Shown here one piece after another: positions 1-10,723 of a DNA stretch of 64,000 bases. The notes beneath the pieces were generated by a model. That model worked only from the letters and a program-made list of their open reading frames with translations. It made no database searches and was not told the DNA's origin. Both the position numbers and the translations under genes were made by a program. The stretch's first letter is position 1; every line of letters starts with the position of its first letter. Source of the DNA: Carposina sasakii (taxonomy: Eukaryota; Arthropoda; Insecta; Lepidoptera; Carposinidae); NCBI GenBank assembly GCA_014607495.2, contig CP053157.1:2542001-2606000 (forward strand), written 5' to 3'.

Positions 1-180
1 AATTGCAAAAGATCTTTGAAAAGATCTCAACGTCTCTAGTCCCTCCCTACCAAATCTACCTAGATACTACTGAAGTAAAATATGTATGCACCGAGATTAA
101 TCAATTTAATCATTTCGCTAGTACAATTGTGTAAAAAAAAATTGTTTCAGCTAAATACATGCACGGTTAGTGTGACTGTC
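1..180. other. AT-rich sequence, no gene seen
   Basis: Short AT-rich stretch before the first recognisable repeat. No open frame, splice pattern or repeat family was recognised. Confidence 0.5.
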
Positions 181-525
181 ATCATCATCAGCCTATTGCA
201 GTCCACTGCTGGACGTAGGCCTTCCCCAGGGCACGCCACAAGACTGCCATAGGGGGGATATTTGCCCATAGTCACCACGCTGGGCAGGCAGGTTGGTGAC
301 CGCAGTTAGGATTTAAGATATTTATTCATCATACAAACATAATACAAGGTACAAAATGTTCATTTAGAATGAGATATAAAACTTTAGTTTGTATTTTGGA
401 CTATATTGTCAACACGGGAGACGCTGCTGCCCACCTCCCGGAAACCCTTAATCGCCCTCGTACGATACCCACGGGCAGACATGGGGTGGTATGAATTCTA
501 CTCTGCCGGCACCACGCGGCCAGTG
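181..525 (-). mobile_element. 5'-truncated LINE 3' end (GEAYVQQWT family)
   Basis: The reverse strand reads into the terminal ORF2 signature ...GEAYVQQWT... of a common lepidopteran non-LTR retrotransposon, next to a (CAT)n tract. The same family recurs at 26108, 46168, 46806, 48729 and 52407. About 100 bases (roughly 306-408) not shared with the 46168 copy interrupt it. Only the extreme 3' end is present, as expected for a dead-on-arrival LINE copy. Confidence 0.6.
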
Positions 526-753
526 TGATTGTAAACAAAAAGAATTATGAAATTAAATCATATTTCGCAGTGGATTCATTTGCATACTTTGTACAACTTT
601 TGTCTTGTTTGTAACAGTGAATAAATGTTTTTATTTGCATAATGTGTGCCGTGACAAGAATTCAATTAAGTAATTGTTTTTTTGTGAACACCGACTTACG
701 GTATTGGCTCGTGCGCATGTGTTAAAAAAAAACTATTGAGTAATCGCAGACAT

Positions 754-1064
754 CAGCACCCGTATGATGAGATGAATTTAGTGAGAGCGAGATGTCTCAC
801 TTTTAACGTCTTTACAGAGCTATTAAAAACTAGATAAACTAAGTGTAATAAGATAAACTTTGCATGTAAAAAATAGACTTAAGAATTAGAATAGACACTC
901 GTTCTCGAGCCGAACTGAAGGAATTAGGGCTGATAGAAGTGGTTTGCAATCCCTTTTAACACCAAGTAGAAACACTTGTCTTGTCTGGTTATTACTTAGC
1001 TCTGTGCATTTGACGTTTAAAAGTGAGACATCTCGCTCTCACCAAATTCATCATACGGGTGCTG
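754..1064. mobile_element. Foldback MITE with about 55-bp terminal inverted repeats
   Basis: The first about 55 bases (754-810, beginning CAGCACCCGTATGATGA) return as the reverse complement at 1012-1064, with an AT-rich centre. This is the layout of a non-autonomous DNA transposon. I could not find a convincing target-site duplication, so the superfamily is not assigned. Confidence 0.6.
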
Positions 1065-1534
1065 GTTGAAAACTTGAAAGTCTGAAAACCAAGCTCAGGC
1101 CGATTTTTAATTTGAGACAATCTGTTCAAGTAAAAAACAGAAAACTTTATTATCAGTCACTAACGGCCAATTGCTATACTGGAGATCAAAATATAAGTCT
1201 TGTATTTTAAACCTTCAATTGTTTTCGTCAAACTTTTTATTTTGGAATACCAAATTGAATTTGTCCTTCTGTTATGTTGTTGTTGTACCGATATGTGCTG
1301 TGCCTTCCAATTTGACCGATTTTTTTCTCGGAACCATAACAGTAGGTGGATACTAGTGGACACTAGTTTGGTTGCCGGAACTGAATCTATGTGCCTGCAA
1401 TGTTTATGTTTCTGTAGTCCGCCGACTGGACGCACGTGCGTCTATTTCCGGCGAGGGTGAACGCCCGGCGGCCTTGCGCGAGTTAGGACGATTCTACCTG
1501 GGACATGTTGCTCATGCAAAATCGGTCCCCTTAT
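1065..1534. other. No gene seen
   Basis: Short overlapping open frames of up to 91 codons occur on both strands around 1160-1460. They have no recognisable domain, poor start context and no splice signals. I regard them as chance frames. Confidence 0.4.
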
Positions 1535-1737
1535 ATCACTACATATTATAAAACAAAGTCGTTTCCCGTAGTCTGTCTGTTCATAAGTATGCTTATATCT
1601 TTAAAACAATTGCAACAGATTTTAATGTGGTTTTTTTTAGGATAGAGTGATTTAAGAGGAAGGTTTATTTGCATAACTAGGGACCCGCCCCGGCTTACCC
1701 CCTCACGCGGACGAAGTCGTGGGCGGCCGCTAGTCTA
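1535..1737 (+). repeat. Dispersed lepidopteran repeat, family F
   Basis: Runs from 'aaaacaaagtcg' through 'ctagggacccgccccggct' to 'gtcgtgggcggccgctag'. Copies recur at 41998-42192 (-), 49205-49357 (+) and 61987-62200 (-). It encodes no protein. The sequence type is very common in Lepidoptera, but its exact class is not decidable here. Confidence 0.6.
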
Positions 1738-2402
1738 ATATAAATTGCATTGACCTGAATGACTGAAAATTACAGGCTCACAGCCTAAACCGCTGATCTT
1801 AGTGAAACTTGAAGGGTATATTCTTTGTATGGTGTAGGCATCCGATAAGAAGGGTTTTTCTGAAATTCTCAGAGTACCTAGAAAAATGGAATTTCCAAAG
1901 TTTAAGCAGAAGAAATCGTAGATGGTGGTGATGAATTAAACTTGTCAATGTAGATGATTAGCTTGTCTTCAAACAATACGATACCGTAGGCTTACTACGC
2001 AACCAGCATAAGTAAAGGGGTAGTAATGGAATAGTAAAATATTGCTGCATCGTAATAGGGATTTTAATGGCGAGCAGCCATAACCATCATGTTCACGATG
2101 TCAATATGCTTCTATAGCAACGTAGCATATTACATCTCTGGTGGAAAGGCAGCCTTACTCCGAAAACAGTTAACGCGGCCTTGCGCCTGACTTGCGCGAA
2201 TTAGCCCGAGTTGTTGAACTTTATGCAAATCTCGCTAACTCTTGACTTGAACCAATAGCCCGCATTTATTGGATTACATGAGCATGATTAAATTGTTACA
2301 TTGATAAATTCCAACTAATATAAATACAAAGGTAAGCATGCAATGTATGTTTTTTTGTTTCGCTTTATTTACTCGACATCTTGATATTTTGCATACCTAC
2401 AT
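1738..2402. other. No gene seen
   Basis: AT-rich intergenic sequence without an open frame over about 60 codons, RNA gene or repeat that I recognise. Confidence 0.4.
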
Positions 2403-3031
2403 CTGCCGGGCTAGCACGACCACGATAAGTAGATATACGATAAAGGATTTCGTATCGTATCTAAGTATACCACCATAATTATCGATTTCGCGAACATGAC
2501 CAATGGAACGATACGTTACGTTAAGATTTATCCCGTGTTATGATACGATAAGGCGCGAGATAAGTTAAACAAATGTTTCTAGAGTCAAAAAATATTTTTT
2601 TCAATTGTCGTTCATTCTTTTTTTTTCTTTTTTTTCTTTTTGACATCAGATGTCATGTTAACTGCTCTAACATGAGAGCGAAACACGATACGATAAACCT
2701 ATTTATCGACTAGCTGTCAAAATAAGATAGATATTAGCCGCCATGTTGAATGTTATCGAAAACAATTACTAATCATTTAATTTTACCTTTATTTTTTTAT
2801 CCAGTATTTTCCATTTCTCTAACCTATCTACGCTTATCGCGCACTACAATGTTCATCGATAACAATATCTTGAATTGATGTCAAAATTCGATATTTTTAA
2901 CATCAAAATACGATCATGTTCGGCGCTATCGATAATAACCGATGAACATGCTCGCATTTTATCTATCATATCGTATCGTGCCGTGTAACGTTACCGACAT
3001 GGTTATGTTCGTGTATCGATAAAATTCAACA

Positions 3032-3036
3032 TGGCG
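3032..3036. repeat. 5-bp target-site duplication, left copy (TGGCG)
   Basis: TGGCG lies directly before the CACAGTG terminus and is repeated exactly at 6629-6633 after the opposite terminus. Five-base GC-rich duplications are the hallmark of Transib insertion. Confidence 0.9.
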
Positions 3037-3371
3037 CACAGTGGTTCCAATGTATGGGAGGTGCTGGACATTCGCATCCAAAAAATTAAATTGGTGAATC
3101 TTGAGAAACGAATTATGCCATCTTGTTTGGTAGATCAATGTCTTCAAAAGTTATTATTTTAAGTGTTTTTGTAACTGTTATATTTGAGGAGATAATTGAG
3201 AAATAGTGTTTTCTTACTATGGAAATGGTCAAACTTACTTACATATCTCTTGATTCCGGCCTCGTTTCAAGTTGCGGTCTTCGGTATTGTGTTTATATTT
3301 GAGAGAACTACAATTAATGCTAACACACATAGTGCGCCAAACGTGCACTTTCTGCGGTACATAGAAATGTT
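3037..3371 (+). repeat. Transib left terminal inverted repeat
   Basis: About 335 bases, nearly identical to the reverse complement of 6294-6628. Begins CACAGTGGTTCCAATG. Differences are scattered substitutions, with no large indel. Confidence 0.9.
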
Positions 3372-3825
3372 TGATTTTTATATTATAATATACTACAATG
3401 ACAAGGATCTTACAATTTTCTGTTAAAATCATAGAGGAATAAGGGCCCCTCTAAATATGCGTATCGATAAATGATGTTGCAGAAATAAAAAAATAATAAT
3501 TAAATTAATTAATTTGCAAACGAGGGCAACGATCGATCCACAGACGGTCTTAGACTTTTAAATAATTAATTAATGAAATTATTGCATTATCATTAAGACA
3601 GTAGTCATTAGCATTTCTATCAATTACAGATGTCATTCTTAGAGTAATTTTTAGCATTTTCAACAATTATTTGATGCAGGTGATTATTAATTGAAATCAT
3701 TAGTACTAAAACATTACAAGAATAACAATTGTACGCAGTACACAGTAATGAGGGTAGTGTAGTATAAATTGGTTGGTAATCCTTTATTTTACATCAGTTT
3801 TGATTTCTATTTCGTTCTAATAAAT

Positions 3826-5966
3826 ATGTCTTTCCGTGGATTTGTTACAAATCTTGACCTTTATTGCGCTTTACGCAAACACAATGATCTACGTGACTTT
3901 GATCATCTATTCGGTGTCCTTAAAACGAATTGCAACGTTTCTCTTTGTGAAGGTGCCGAAGAAGACTTAAAGAACTGGTGTCGTCGATTTTGCTACCGGA
4001 TCTATCCTAAATGGTCTCAAGCTGGAAGAAGCGAAGGAAAGTTTCTAAATAAACACTCAGAGTGGTTGCAGTCTGAAGTCCAGTGGCCGGATTCCCTAAA
4101 GGAAAATAATTTGCCTTTACAAGTATTACCTACGAACGCAATAGAAGAAGAAACTACTGAGCAGACGAATTTACCTTCTAAATCCGATGCCTCTACGTGT
4201 ACTCATGTCTCTCCTCGTAAGCCCTTTGAAGATTTAAGTCCTCGTCAAAAGAAAAGACGCACTGAAGTACTTAGGGCATCTAGCAGCACTGACGAGATTA
4301 TGTTTTCTGCACAAAGCAGTCTTAGGGCTGCAGGGGAAAATGATGTAGCTGATATTATGAAGTTTTTAATGGAAAATCCTACAGAAGCTTCTAAGATCAA
4401 AGATTTCATTGGCGGACGGAGTAGTACACAGATTCAGATAAATGTATATCTCCACTAAAGGCCCTAGCTTTGTTTGTGTCGATGAACCTTTCAAAATGGC
4501 GTTATATGACTTTACGGGATTTTCATGCTAAAGAAGGAGTAGCTCAATATCCCAGTTATTACATGCTTCTGAAAGAAAAAAAAGAAATGTTACCCAAAAC
4601 AAGAAGACGTTACAATTACTGAACACTCTGCTAAAATCAAATTGCAAGCGTTGCTAGACCTTACTACGACAAGACTTCTACAAACCAAAACCTCTCTACC
4701 ACTGAGGAGAAAAACCTGGTGCTCGTGAGCAAATGGGGCTTTGACGGTGCTTCGGATCAAAGTGTTTACCACCAGAAAACAAGTGAAACTGAGGAAACGA
4801 ATTTCGCCAGTGTATTTGTTGCATGTCTTGTACCAATCCGGCTCACATCCGAAACTGGCCAAATAATTTGGGAAAATGAGCGGCCCTCGTCAACATCTCT
4901 TTGTCGACCAATCCTAATCAAGTTCATCAAAGAAACAAAAGAAAATGTTCAAATGGAGATGTCTGAATTCGAAGAAGAGATTAAGCTTCTGCAACCTACT
5001 AAGAGCGATGACGTAAGTGTAAAGCACCAGTTGCATTTGACGATGATAGATGGTAAGATTCACTCATACATATCAGGCACAGCAGCATCAGTGTGCGACA
5101 TTTGCAAAGCGCGTCCAAATGAGATGAACGACATTAGTAAAGTAAGAAGCAAGCCAGTGCACGAAGACATGTTTAAATACGGACTTAGCTCGCTCCATGC
5201 ATGGATCCGGACCATGGAGTGTTGTCTTCACATCGCATACAGATTAGACATAAAATCATGGCAAGCTAGAGGTGATGAAGCAAAGAAGAATGTTGCTGAA
5301 AGAAAATCAGCAATTCAAGAAAACTTCAAAAAAGAAACTGGAATGCGTCTTGATGTTGTCAAGCAAGGGAGTGGAACCACCAACACCGGTAATTGTGCTA
5401 GAAGGTTTTTTGAAAACCCAGAAAAATCTGCTGAATTAACCGGATTAGATGCGAGACTTTTAAGAAGGCTAGCTGTCATTTTACAGTGTATATCTTCAAG
5501 GAGAGAAACTCGACATTGACAAATTTCGTATGTTCTGTAATGACACTACTTTGCTCTACGTGGAATTATATCCATGGTTTTATATGCCGTCTAGTCTCCA
5601 CAAATTGCTGGTCCATGGGCCAGATGTCATTGAGAACTTTTCAATGATGCCTATCGGCTTTTGTCCGAAGAAGCCTCGGAGGCACGAAATAAAGAATTTA
5701 GAAAGTACCGCGAAGGACATTCAAGAAAACATAGCAGTGTCTCGTGTAATGAAGATGTACTACACAATCTTTTATTATCTTCTGATCCGGTTCTTACAAG
5801 TATTCGCCCAATGTATAACAAATTTATTAAAAAATCTTGTTTCTCAGAATTTTATGAACTGATTATATCCGAGACAGGTAAATTTAATTTTGTCGATATA
5901 AACGAGTTAATCGAAATAGACTCCGCATCAGAATTGATCGATGATGATTGTGAAGACGATTCATAA
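3826..5966 (+). pseudogene. Transib transposase, frameshifted
   Basis: Related to RAG1 and catalyses cut-and-paste transposition. The likely start is the ATG at 3826 (MSFRGFV...). The frame shifts near 4440, 4605-4620, 4690, 5495 and 5660, so about 710 codons are split into at least six pieces; the last stop is at 5964-5966. RAG1-core landmarks are visible in order: KWGFDGAS, whose Asp (4743-4745) matches RAG1 D600; a CDICKAR zinc-ligand pair matching RAG1 YICTLC; HKLLVHG matching the RAG1 HKTLAH zinc ligands; and GFLSEEASEARNKEFR, whose second Glu of SEE (5670-5672) matches E962. The residue matching D708, near LHAWIR, I cannot assign with confidence. All breaks appear to be small indels, so either decay or sequencing error could explain them. 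Confidence 0.88.
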
Positions 5967-6293
5967 ATAAATTAAAATTTTAATTAAAATAAATATAAAT
6001 AAATAAATTTTTTATTACAGTTTAATAAAAAGATCTCATTCGTGTAACTAGGGTCTTTCTCTCTGTGTTTATAGACATTTTTAGTTAAATTTATCTGTAC
6101 TATTTTATAGATTTATAATGCATGTTGTGCTTTTCGTATTTTTTGAATTTATTAAATAAATACTACCACTAACAATTTTAGTGTAATTAGTTCTCAAACC
6201 ATTTGACCTACATTTTGGACATGTCAAAAATCAAAATTACAAGATCACTTTCATTGTAGTGTTCAGTATGGAACTTTTTCGTATATAAAAATA
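5967..6293. other. Transib 3' non-coding interior
   Basis: AT-rich sequence between the transposase stop and the right inverted repeat. It contains AATAAA-like motifs, for example near 5990-6010, that could have served as polyadenylation signals for the transposase. Confidence 0.5.
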
Positions 6294-6628
6294 GACATCT
6301 CTATGTACCGCAGAAAGTGCACGTTTGGCGCACTATGTGTGTTAGCATTAATTGTAGTTCTCTCAAATATAAACACAATACCGAAGACCGCAACTTGAAA
6401 CGAGGCCGGAATCAAGAGATATGTAAGTAAGTTTGACCATTTCCATAGTAAGAAGATACTATTTCTCAATTATCTCCTCAAATATAACAGTTACAAAAAA
6501 ACTTTAAATAATAACTTTCAAAGACATTGATCTACCAAACAAGATGGCATAATTAGTTTCTCAAGATTCACCAATTTTATTTTTTGGATGCGAATGTCCA
6601 GCACCTCCCATACATTGGAACCACTGTG
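6294..6628 (-). repeat. Transib right terminal inverted repeat
   Basis: Reverse complement of the left repeat, ending CACTGTG at 6622-6628. Confidence 0.9.
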
Positions 6629-6633
6629 TGGCG
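6629..6633. repeat. 5-bp target-site duplication, right copy (TGGCG)
   Basis: Exact match to 3032-3036. Together they bracket the Transib. Confidence 0.9.
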
Positions 6634-6716
6634 GCTATATTTATCGTATTTTGACAGCTAGATATCGATAACTTGACTTATCATATCGTGTATCGTTGGC
6701 CGTGCTAGCCGGGCAG

Positions 6717-8457
6717 GTTGGAAGTACGGAGAAGGATAGGCTACACTTTCAATACTAAGATTATAAAGAATCTCGGGTTTTTTTCTATTCCGAATTAGAA
6801 TTTTTGTATGAATACAATGGAACATTTAATCTGATATATGCAAAAAATCTTTCGAGATCGGTTATTGAAATTGCGTAAGTAGCACGTAACAAGGCATTTT
6901 TTTGGGGAAATATAGATAAGACGATTTTTTGCAATGGTAGGTAAAATTGCGGTTAAGAATCAGTATAGTGTACGTACATATTTTGGGTATTGTAACAGAT
7001 CTGTACTTCCCACCTAATAATGCTAACCTCGGTATTAATCTATGTTTCTGAGCTAAGTGGACAGAATTTAGACTGCTCTATTAGACTAATCGCCTTAAAT
7101 TAGGGTACCTAGGTAAGACAAGTAGGCCGTTCAGTTTACTAACCTTATCTGTGATGCAATACGAATTGTATACATTCCTGTGTAAAAGTTTCAAAAACTT
7201 CTATAGAATACACTAGTTAGTAGTTACAGTGCTGAACCTAATAAAATCTGTCATTTTAGTCCATGCATAGGCCGTCCTTAAACTTAGCCTTTTCCATACA
7301 AAACGTCAGTATACTCCTCGGACGTGATAAAACTATGCCATGTCTACTCTACGTTCTATTCTGCATTGATTGGATATAATTATTTTAAAACTAAACAAAA
7401 GCCATACCAATTTATATATAAAACAATCACACCTAAGCAGTAATTCGAGATTTAGACAACAAAGGTCAATTGTTTGTCAGTCATAAGTTTACATAGACAA
7501 CTAATAAAAAAGCCGTAGATAACTAATAAATAAAAATAAAAAAAAATAAAAAAAACAAATAAAAAGATTCTCACCTTTGTCATGCAGAATACAGCTTCTT
7601 CACAGACCTGAAACAAACACATTATAAATTATATTTTGTTTCATCTAGTTAAGCATACCTATCATGCCTTTTCAGTGCTTTAACATTTGATCTTGAATCG
7701 TGGATAATTGTTTGGTCGCAATGATTTTCTAGTTATCAAAACTTCCAGTGAAAGATATTTCTATTTAATTACAATAGCCACCTTTGACCCAACTTACAAG
7801 TTAGGTAAGGTAGACCGAACTAGAACAAATCACGCAATCCATCTGCTCTTTAACAAGACACACCTCCACAAACAGATTCGCGTGTTAACCGACAATTCGA
7901 TCCTCACTAATAGTATTAACACCTGAACCCGGGGCGGGTCGCTAGTTAAGCACTGTATTGAACAGGCAATTAGGCCAGTTTAATCCAATAACGTCATTGG
8001 ACACCGCGTATCTTTGGCTTCAAGCACACCATTGAGAATTAAAAATATTAAATTTTATCTCGCGTACGGTCGTGGTTCAGTAGGAAGTTGTCAATCATGC
8101 CGATATTAAACAGAACCCAGACTAACAAAGGTATTGTTGTCAGCAAATTTACAATCTTTAACTATCTATTTACGAACTCTAGGACTAATATCTAGTTTAC
8201 TCAAACTAAAGCAGTACAAATAGTACTATAGCCTTAGTGGCATAGCGCACAGCGTTTATGTCAGTAAATGTATCGATCGGGCTTGGCAACCATAGCACTG
8301 ATTACTTCTTTGTTTTCTAGACAATTTTGTAATATGTCTCCAACCAAGCTCATCTTTCTTGTTTTGATAAAAGTCAGAAATTCCTTCCGATTACAGTATC
8401 AATTTCATTGAAAGCTGAATATCTGAAGTTGTATTACATAATATGGTAAGCTTATGG
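6717..8457. other. No gene seen
   Basis: AT-rich non-coding sequence. The 72-codon frame at 7708-7926 has no recognised domain. A 'cggggcgggtcgctagtta' scrap of dispersed family F lies near 7930-7950. Confidence 0.4.
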
Positions 8458-8525
8458 CAGGGATGGCAAACCAATGGCCTCATTTTTTTATTGGCACGTT
8501 GATACATAAAGGTTCACCCTCCCTG
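8458..8525. mobile_element. Tiny degraded hAT-type MITE
   Basis: Begins CAGGGATGGCAAACC and ends with an imperfect complement, GGTTCACCCTCCCTG. These termini resemble the well-preserved hAT MITE at 34605-35031. Only 68 bases remain. Confidence 0.4.
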
Positions 8526-9817
8526 GATTATGGTGTAATTGATGTCACCGATCAATACGGATCGAGCTAACAACTCTGGAGAGAGTAACACACGACTACA
8601 CAGTCGGACCTTCAGATATTTTTGAGCTAGGGAATGCATATCATGGCCATAATCTAGCGAGATTATGAACCGAGATTGCATTCCCTGTCCCATTCACAAA
8701 GTAAATGCAAAATATTTGGCAGCATGTGTTCTGAAAGAATGGGCCATCCAACATTATGTTCCGGAAGGAAGGGGATATTTTGCCTAAGGGCAAAATGACG
8801 CGGATACGCATGATGTACCAATAGATGTATATAAACCGAAATGCTATGAAAATTGCCCATTATAGAGGACATGTACAAAAAATAAAAAAAGCCAGGAAAG
8901 TTTATGCAATCCTTGAAAAGTAATTATATGATTTTGGTGTCCTCAACTTGTGGGACTATTTTCTTATCATTCGCTTAACCCCTTTTGTTACAGCCTGTAT
9001 AATATTTACACAACTTAAAACTGACTCTAAATCTGTCTGTACAGTGTAGGTAATATAGAGTGGTGTAAACTAAACCAGTAATACTACTACTTCAGGAAGG
9101 CCAGATGAATGAGTGAGTCGGACCGCAGCCTACCGCGGACCGTAAATCGATACGTTTACAATCGCAGCCCTTGCCACAGCAGGTATCTACTGGATTCAGT
9201 GTAAAATTCTCGCAGGAAAGTAGACTTTTAGAATTGCCGTACTCAAAATTTTAAGATAGCCTGGAACGTTAGAATAATAAAAGTTAAGTAATCACGTATG
9301 TCTACGTAAAAACGTTCCAGAACGCTGAATAAAGTTAAAAACAGTTGTCAGAAAATAGTGTCCATTGCTCGAAAGGAAGAAAAGATAAGAGAAAAAAGTT
9401 AGCTGGACAGCGCACGAAATGTTCCTAAAAAGGAAGCATTTTAAAAAGGACTTTCCGTAATTCCCAGGAAACAGAAGAAAATAGAATATAGAAAAAAGTT
9501 GCGAGCGGCTGCCAGTTTATGTAATAAAACGGAGAAGTTTGTATAACAGTATGGATTTTTCTATTTCGTCCTCTTAATTATCGGATAACAAAGAGAGACT
9601 AACTCGACTATGAAAAAGTTTCTACTGTTAGTGGATTAAGCCTTGCAGACATATTTTGTTCTTGACATCTTGGATAGCAATTACTATGTTATTCTAATTT
9701 GTCTATTCCTAAATGACATTGGAACCTAGCCAAGTCTCCTTGGGTTTATCTATAAAACACAGAATATTACAAATATCGTCGTATTTAGGTACCTATCAAT
9801 GTCGGACATACAGAATA
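8526..9817. other. No gene seen; solo foldback-MITE end at 8971-9001
   Basis: Contains only short chance frames. The stretch at 8971-9001 (cgcttaaccccttttgttac, then agcctgtata) matches the end of the TA-flanked foldback family found at 31044, 45525 and 62454. Confidence 0.4.
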
Positions 9818-9960
9818 GTTAAATGGCCGAGTGGATTGGGTGCAGCTACAGACTCCTGAGCCAATGATCCTTGGTTCGAATCCTAGCAGGTACAAACATT
9901 GATATAGTGAATATTGATGTTTGTTACACATATTTGTCAATGTAGTACTTAAACCGTTAC
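9818..9960 (+). repeat. tRNA-derived SINE-like head
   Basis: An A-box-like TGGCCGAGTGGA is followed at tRNA-like spacing by a B box, GGTTCGAATCC. A cloverleaf with a proper anticodon arm and acceptor stem is not evident. This fits the RNA polymerase III promoter head of a SINE better than a functional tRNA gene. Confidence 0.5.
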
Positions 9961-10367
9961 ATACCTACGTGTCACAAGTCCTTTATGTGACTTACAAGAC
10001 TTGATGTGACATAGTACAGACCTATATCAAAGAACCCTATCTGGACACAGTCTGACAACTATGCTTTTGACAATCCTACACATCATCTACAACTTTGCCA
10101 CCAAAACTACTTATAATTGAAAGCTTTTCTTTTTAGGTTTTGTTTGGTTTGGTGCAGCAGATCTCTAATTCTATATGAAAGTAAGGCATTGTACGTTGAA
10201 CCCGCTGTTGAACCGATCCACGACACACTTTCCGCTTAAATCGATCGTTCCAGTTTTTCGTTCAGCACTTCCAAACCTTTACAATAGACCTTTACATGGA
10301 GTAAGCAGGAAGAGGAAGTGGCCGAACATTCATACTAACAGTGCAAACTCCACTTATCACCTATACA

Positions 10368-10723
10368 CAATGATTTTTGGTCGTCAACGATCCTGAAAAC
10401 TACGGAATCTCCTCATCATCATGATCATTTTTCTCCATGGAAGCATACCTGGGATGTTGAGTAAATAGACTGCGATTTTCTGCATAAATGCACATTGACG
10501 CGTCTAGCAAGATTTTTTCACGAGAAATAATTAATATCTGTCTATGAAAAAACTAGTATAAACACTGGACACTATAAATTTCGCAATAATTAATAATTCA
10601 TTTTAAAAATTCAAAAAATTGACATCGTTTCCCAGCATTTTTTTGGCATAAACTTACTTTATTTAATGTATAGAGTACGTACCCTTCGTTAAGGGTGGCA
10701 ACGAAAAAACACTCTGTATATGT
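10368..10723 (+). repeat. Dispersed repeat R1, copy 1
   Basis: Matches 26519-26890 over about 350 bases, from 'gatttttggtcg' through 'catggaagcatacctggga' to 'gtggcaacgaaaaaacac'. Several small indels separate the copies. There is no coding capacity, and the class is unknown. Confidence 0.7.

Larger units (their letters stand above)
3037..6628 (+). mobile_element. Transib DNA transposon (RAG1-like), 3592 bp
   Basis: Both ends start with CACAGTG, the heptamer shared by Transib termini and V(D)J recombination signals. Terminal inverted repeats of about 335 bp (3037-3371 and 6294-6628) differ at roughly nine positions, about 97% identity by eye. An exact 5-bp duplication, TGGCG, flanks the element. 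Inside is a transposase with RAG1-core motifs on the + strand (3826-5966), broken by frameshifts. I see no recombination-signal nonamer at a 12- or 23-base spacing, as expected for a Transib. The copy should be immobile on its own, but its ends look intact. Confidence 0.92.
2403..6716. mobile_element. Outer foldback element interrupted by a Transib transposon
   Basis: The ends are near-perfect inverted repeats: 2403-2420 begins CTGCCGGGCTAG, and the complement of 6699-6716 begins CTGCCCGGCTAG. The interior is rich in CGATA/TATCG motifs and has a long internal hairpin. Arm 2710-2758 pairs with 3017-3036 continued by 6634-6661. Without the inner Transib and one copy of its target duplication, the element is about 717 bp. 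No coding capacity and no clear target duplication of its own were found. It is best described as a non-autonomous foldback/MITE-like element. Confidence 0.65.

Noticed and set aside
1160..1460. Overlapping 86- and 91-codon frames
   Set aside because: No domain, no splice signals and frames open on both strands at once. Chance frames.
3037..3090. Full recombination signal sequence (heptamer plus nonamer)
   Set aside because: The heptamer matches exactly, but no ACAAAAACC-like nonamer occurs 12 or 23 bases further in.
5661..5966. Separate acidic small protein
   Set aside because: It is the C-terminal part of the Transib transposase (SEEASEARNKEFR region) displaced by a frameshift.
9820..9895. 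tRNA gene with GGCCGAGTGG and GGTTCGAATCC
   Set aside because: No consistent acceptor stem or anticodon loop could be drawn. More likely a SINE head.
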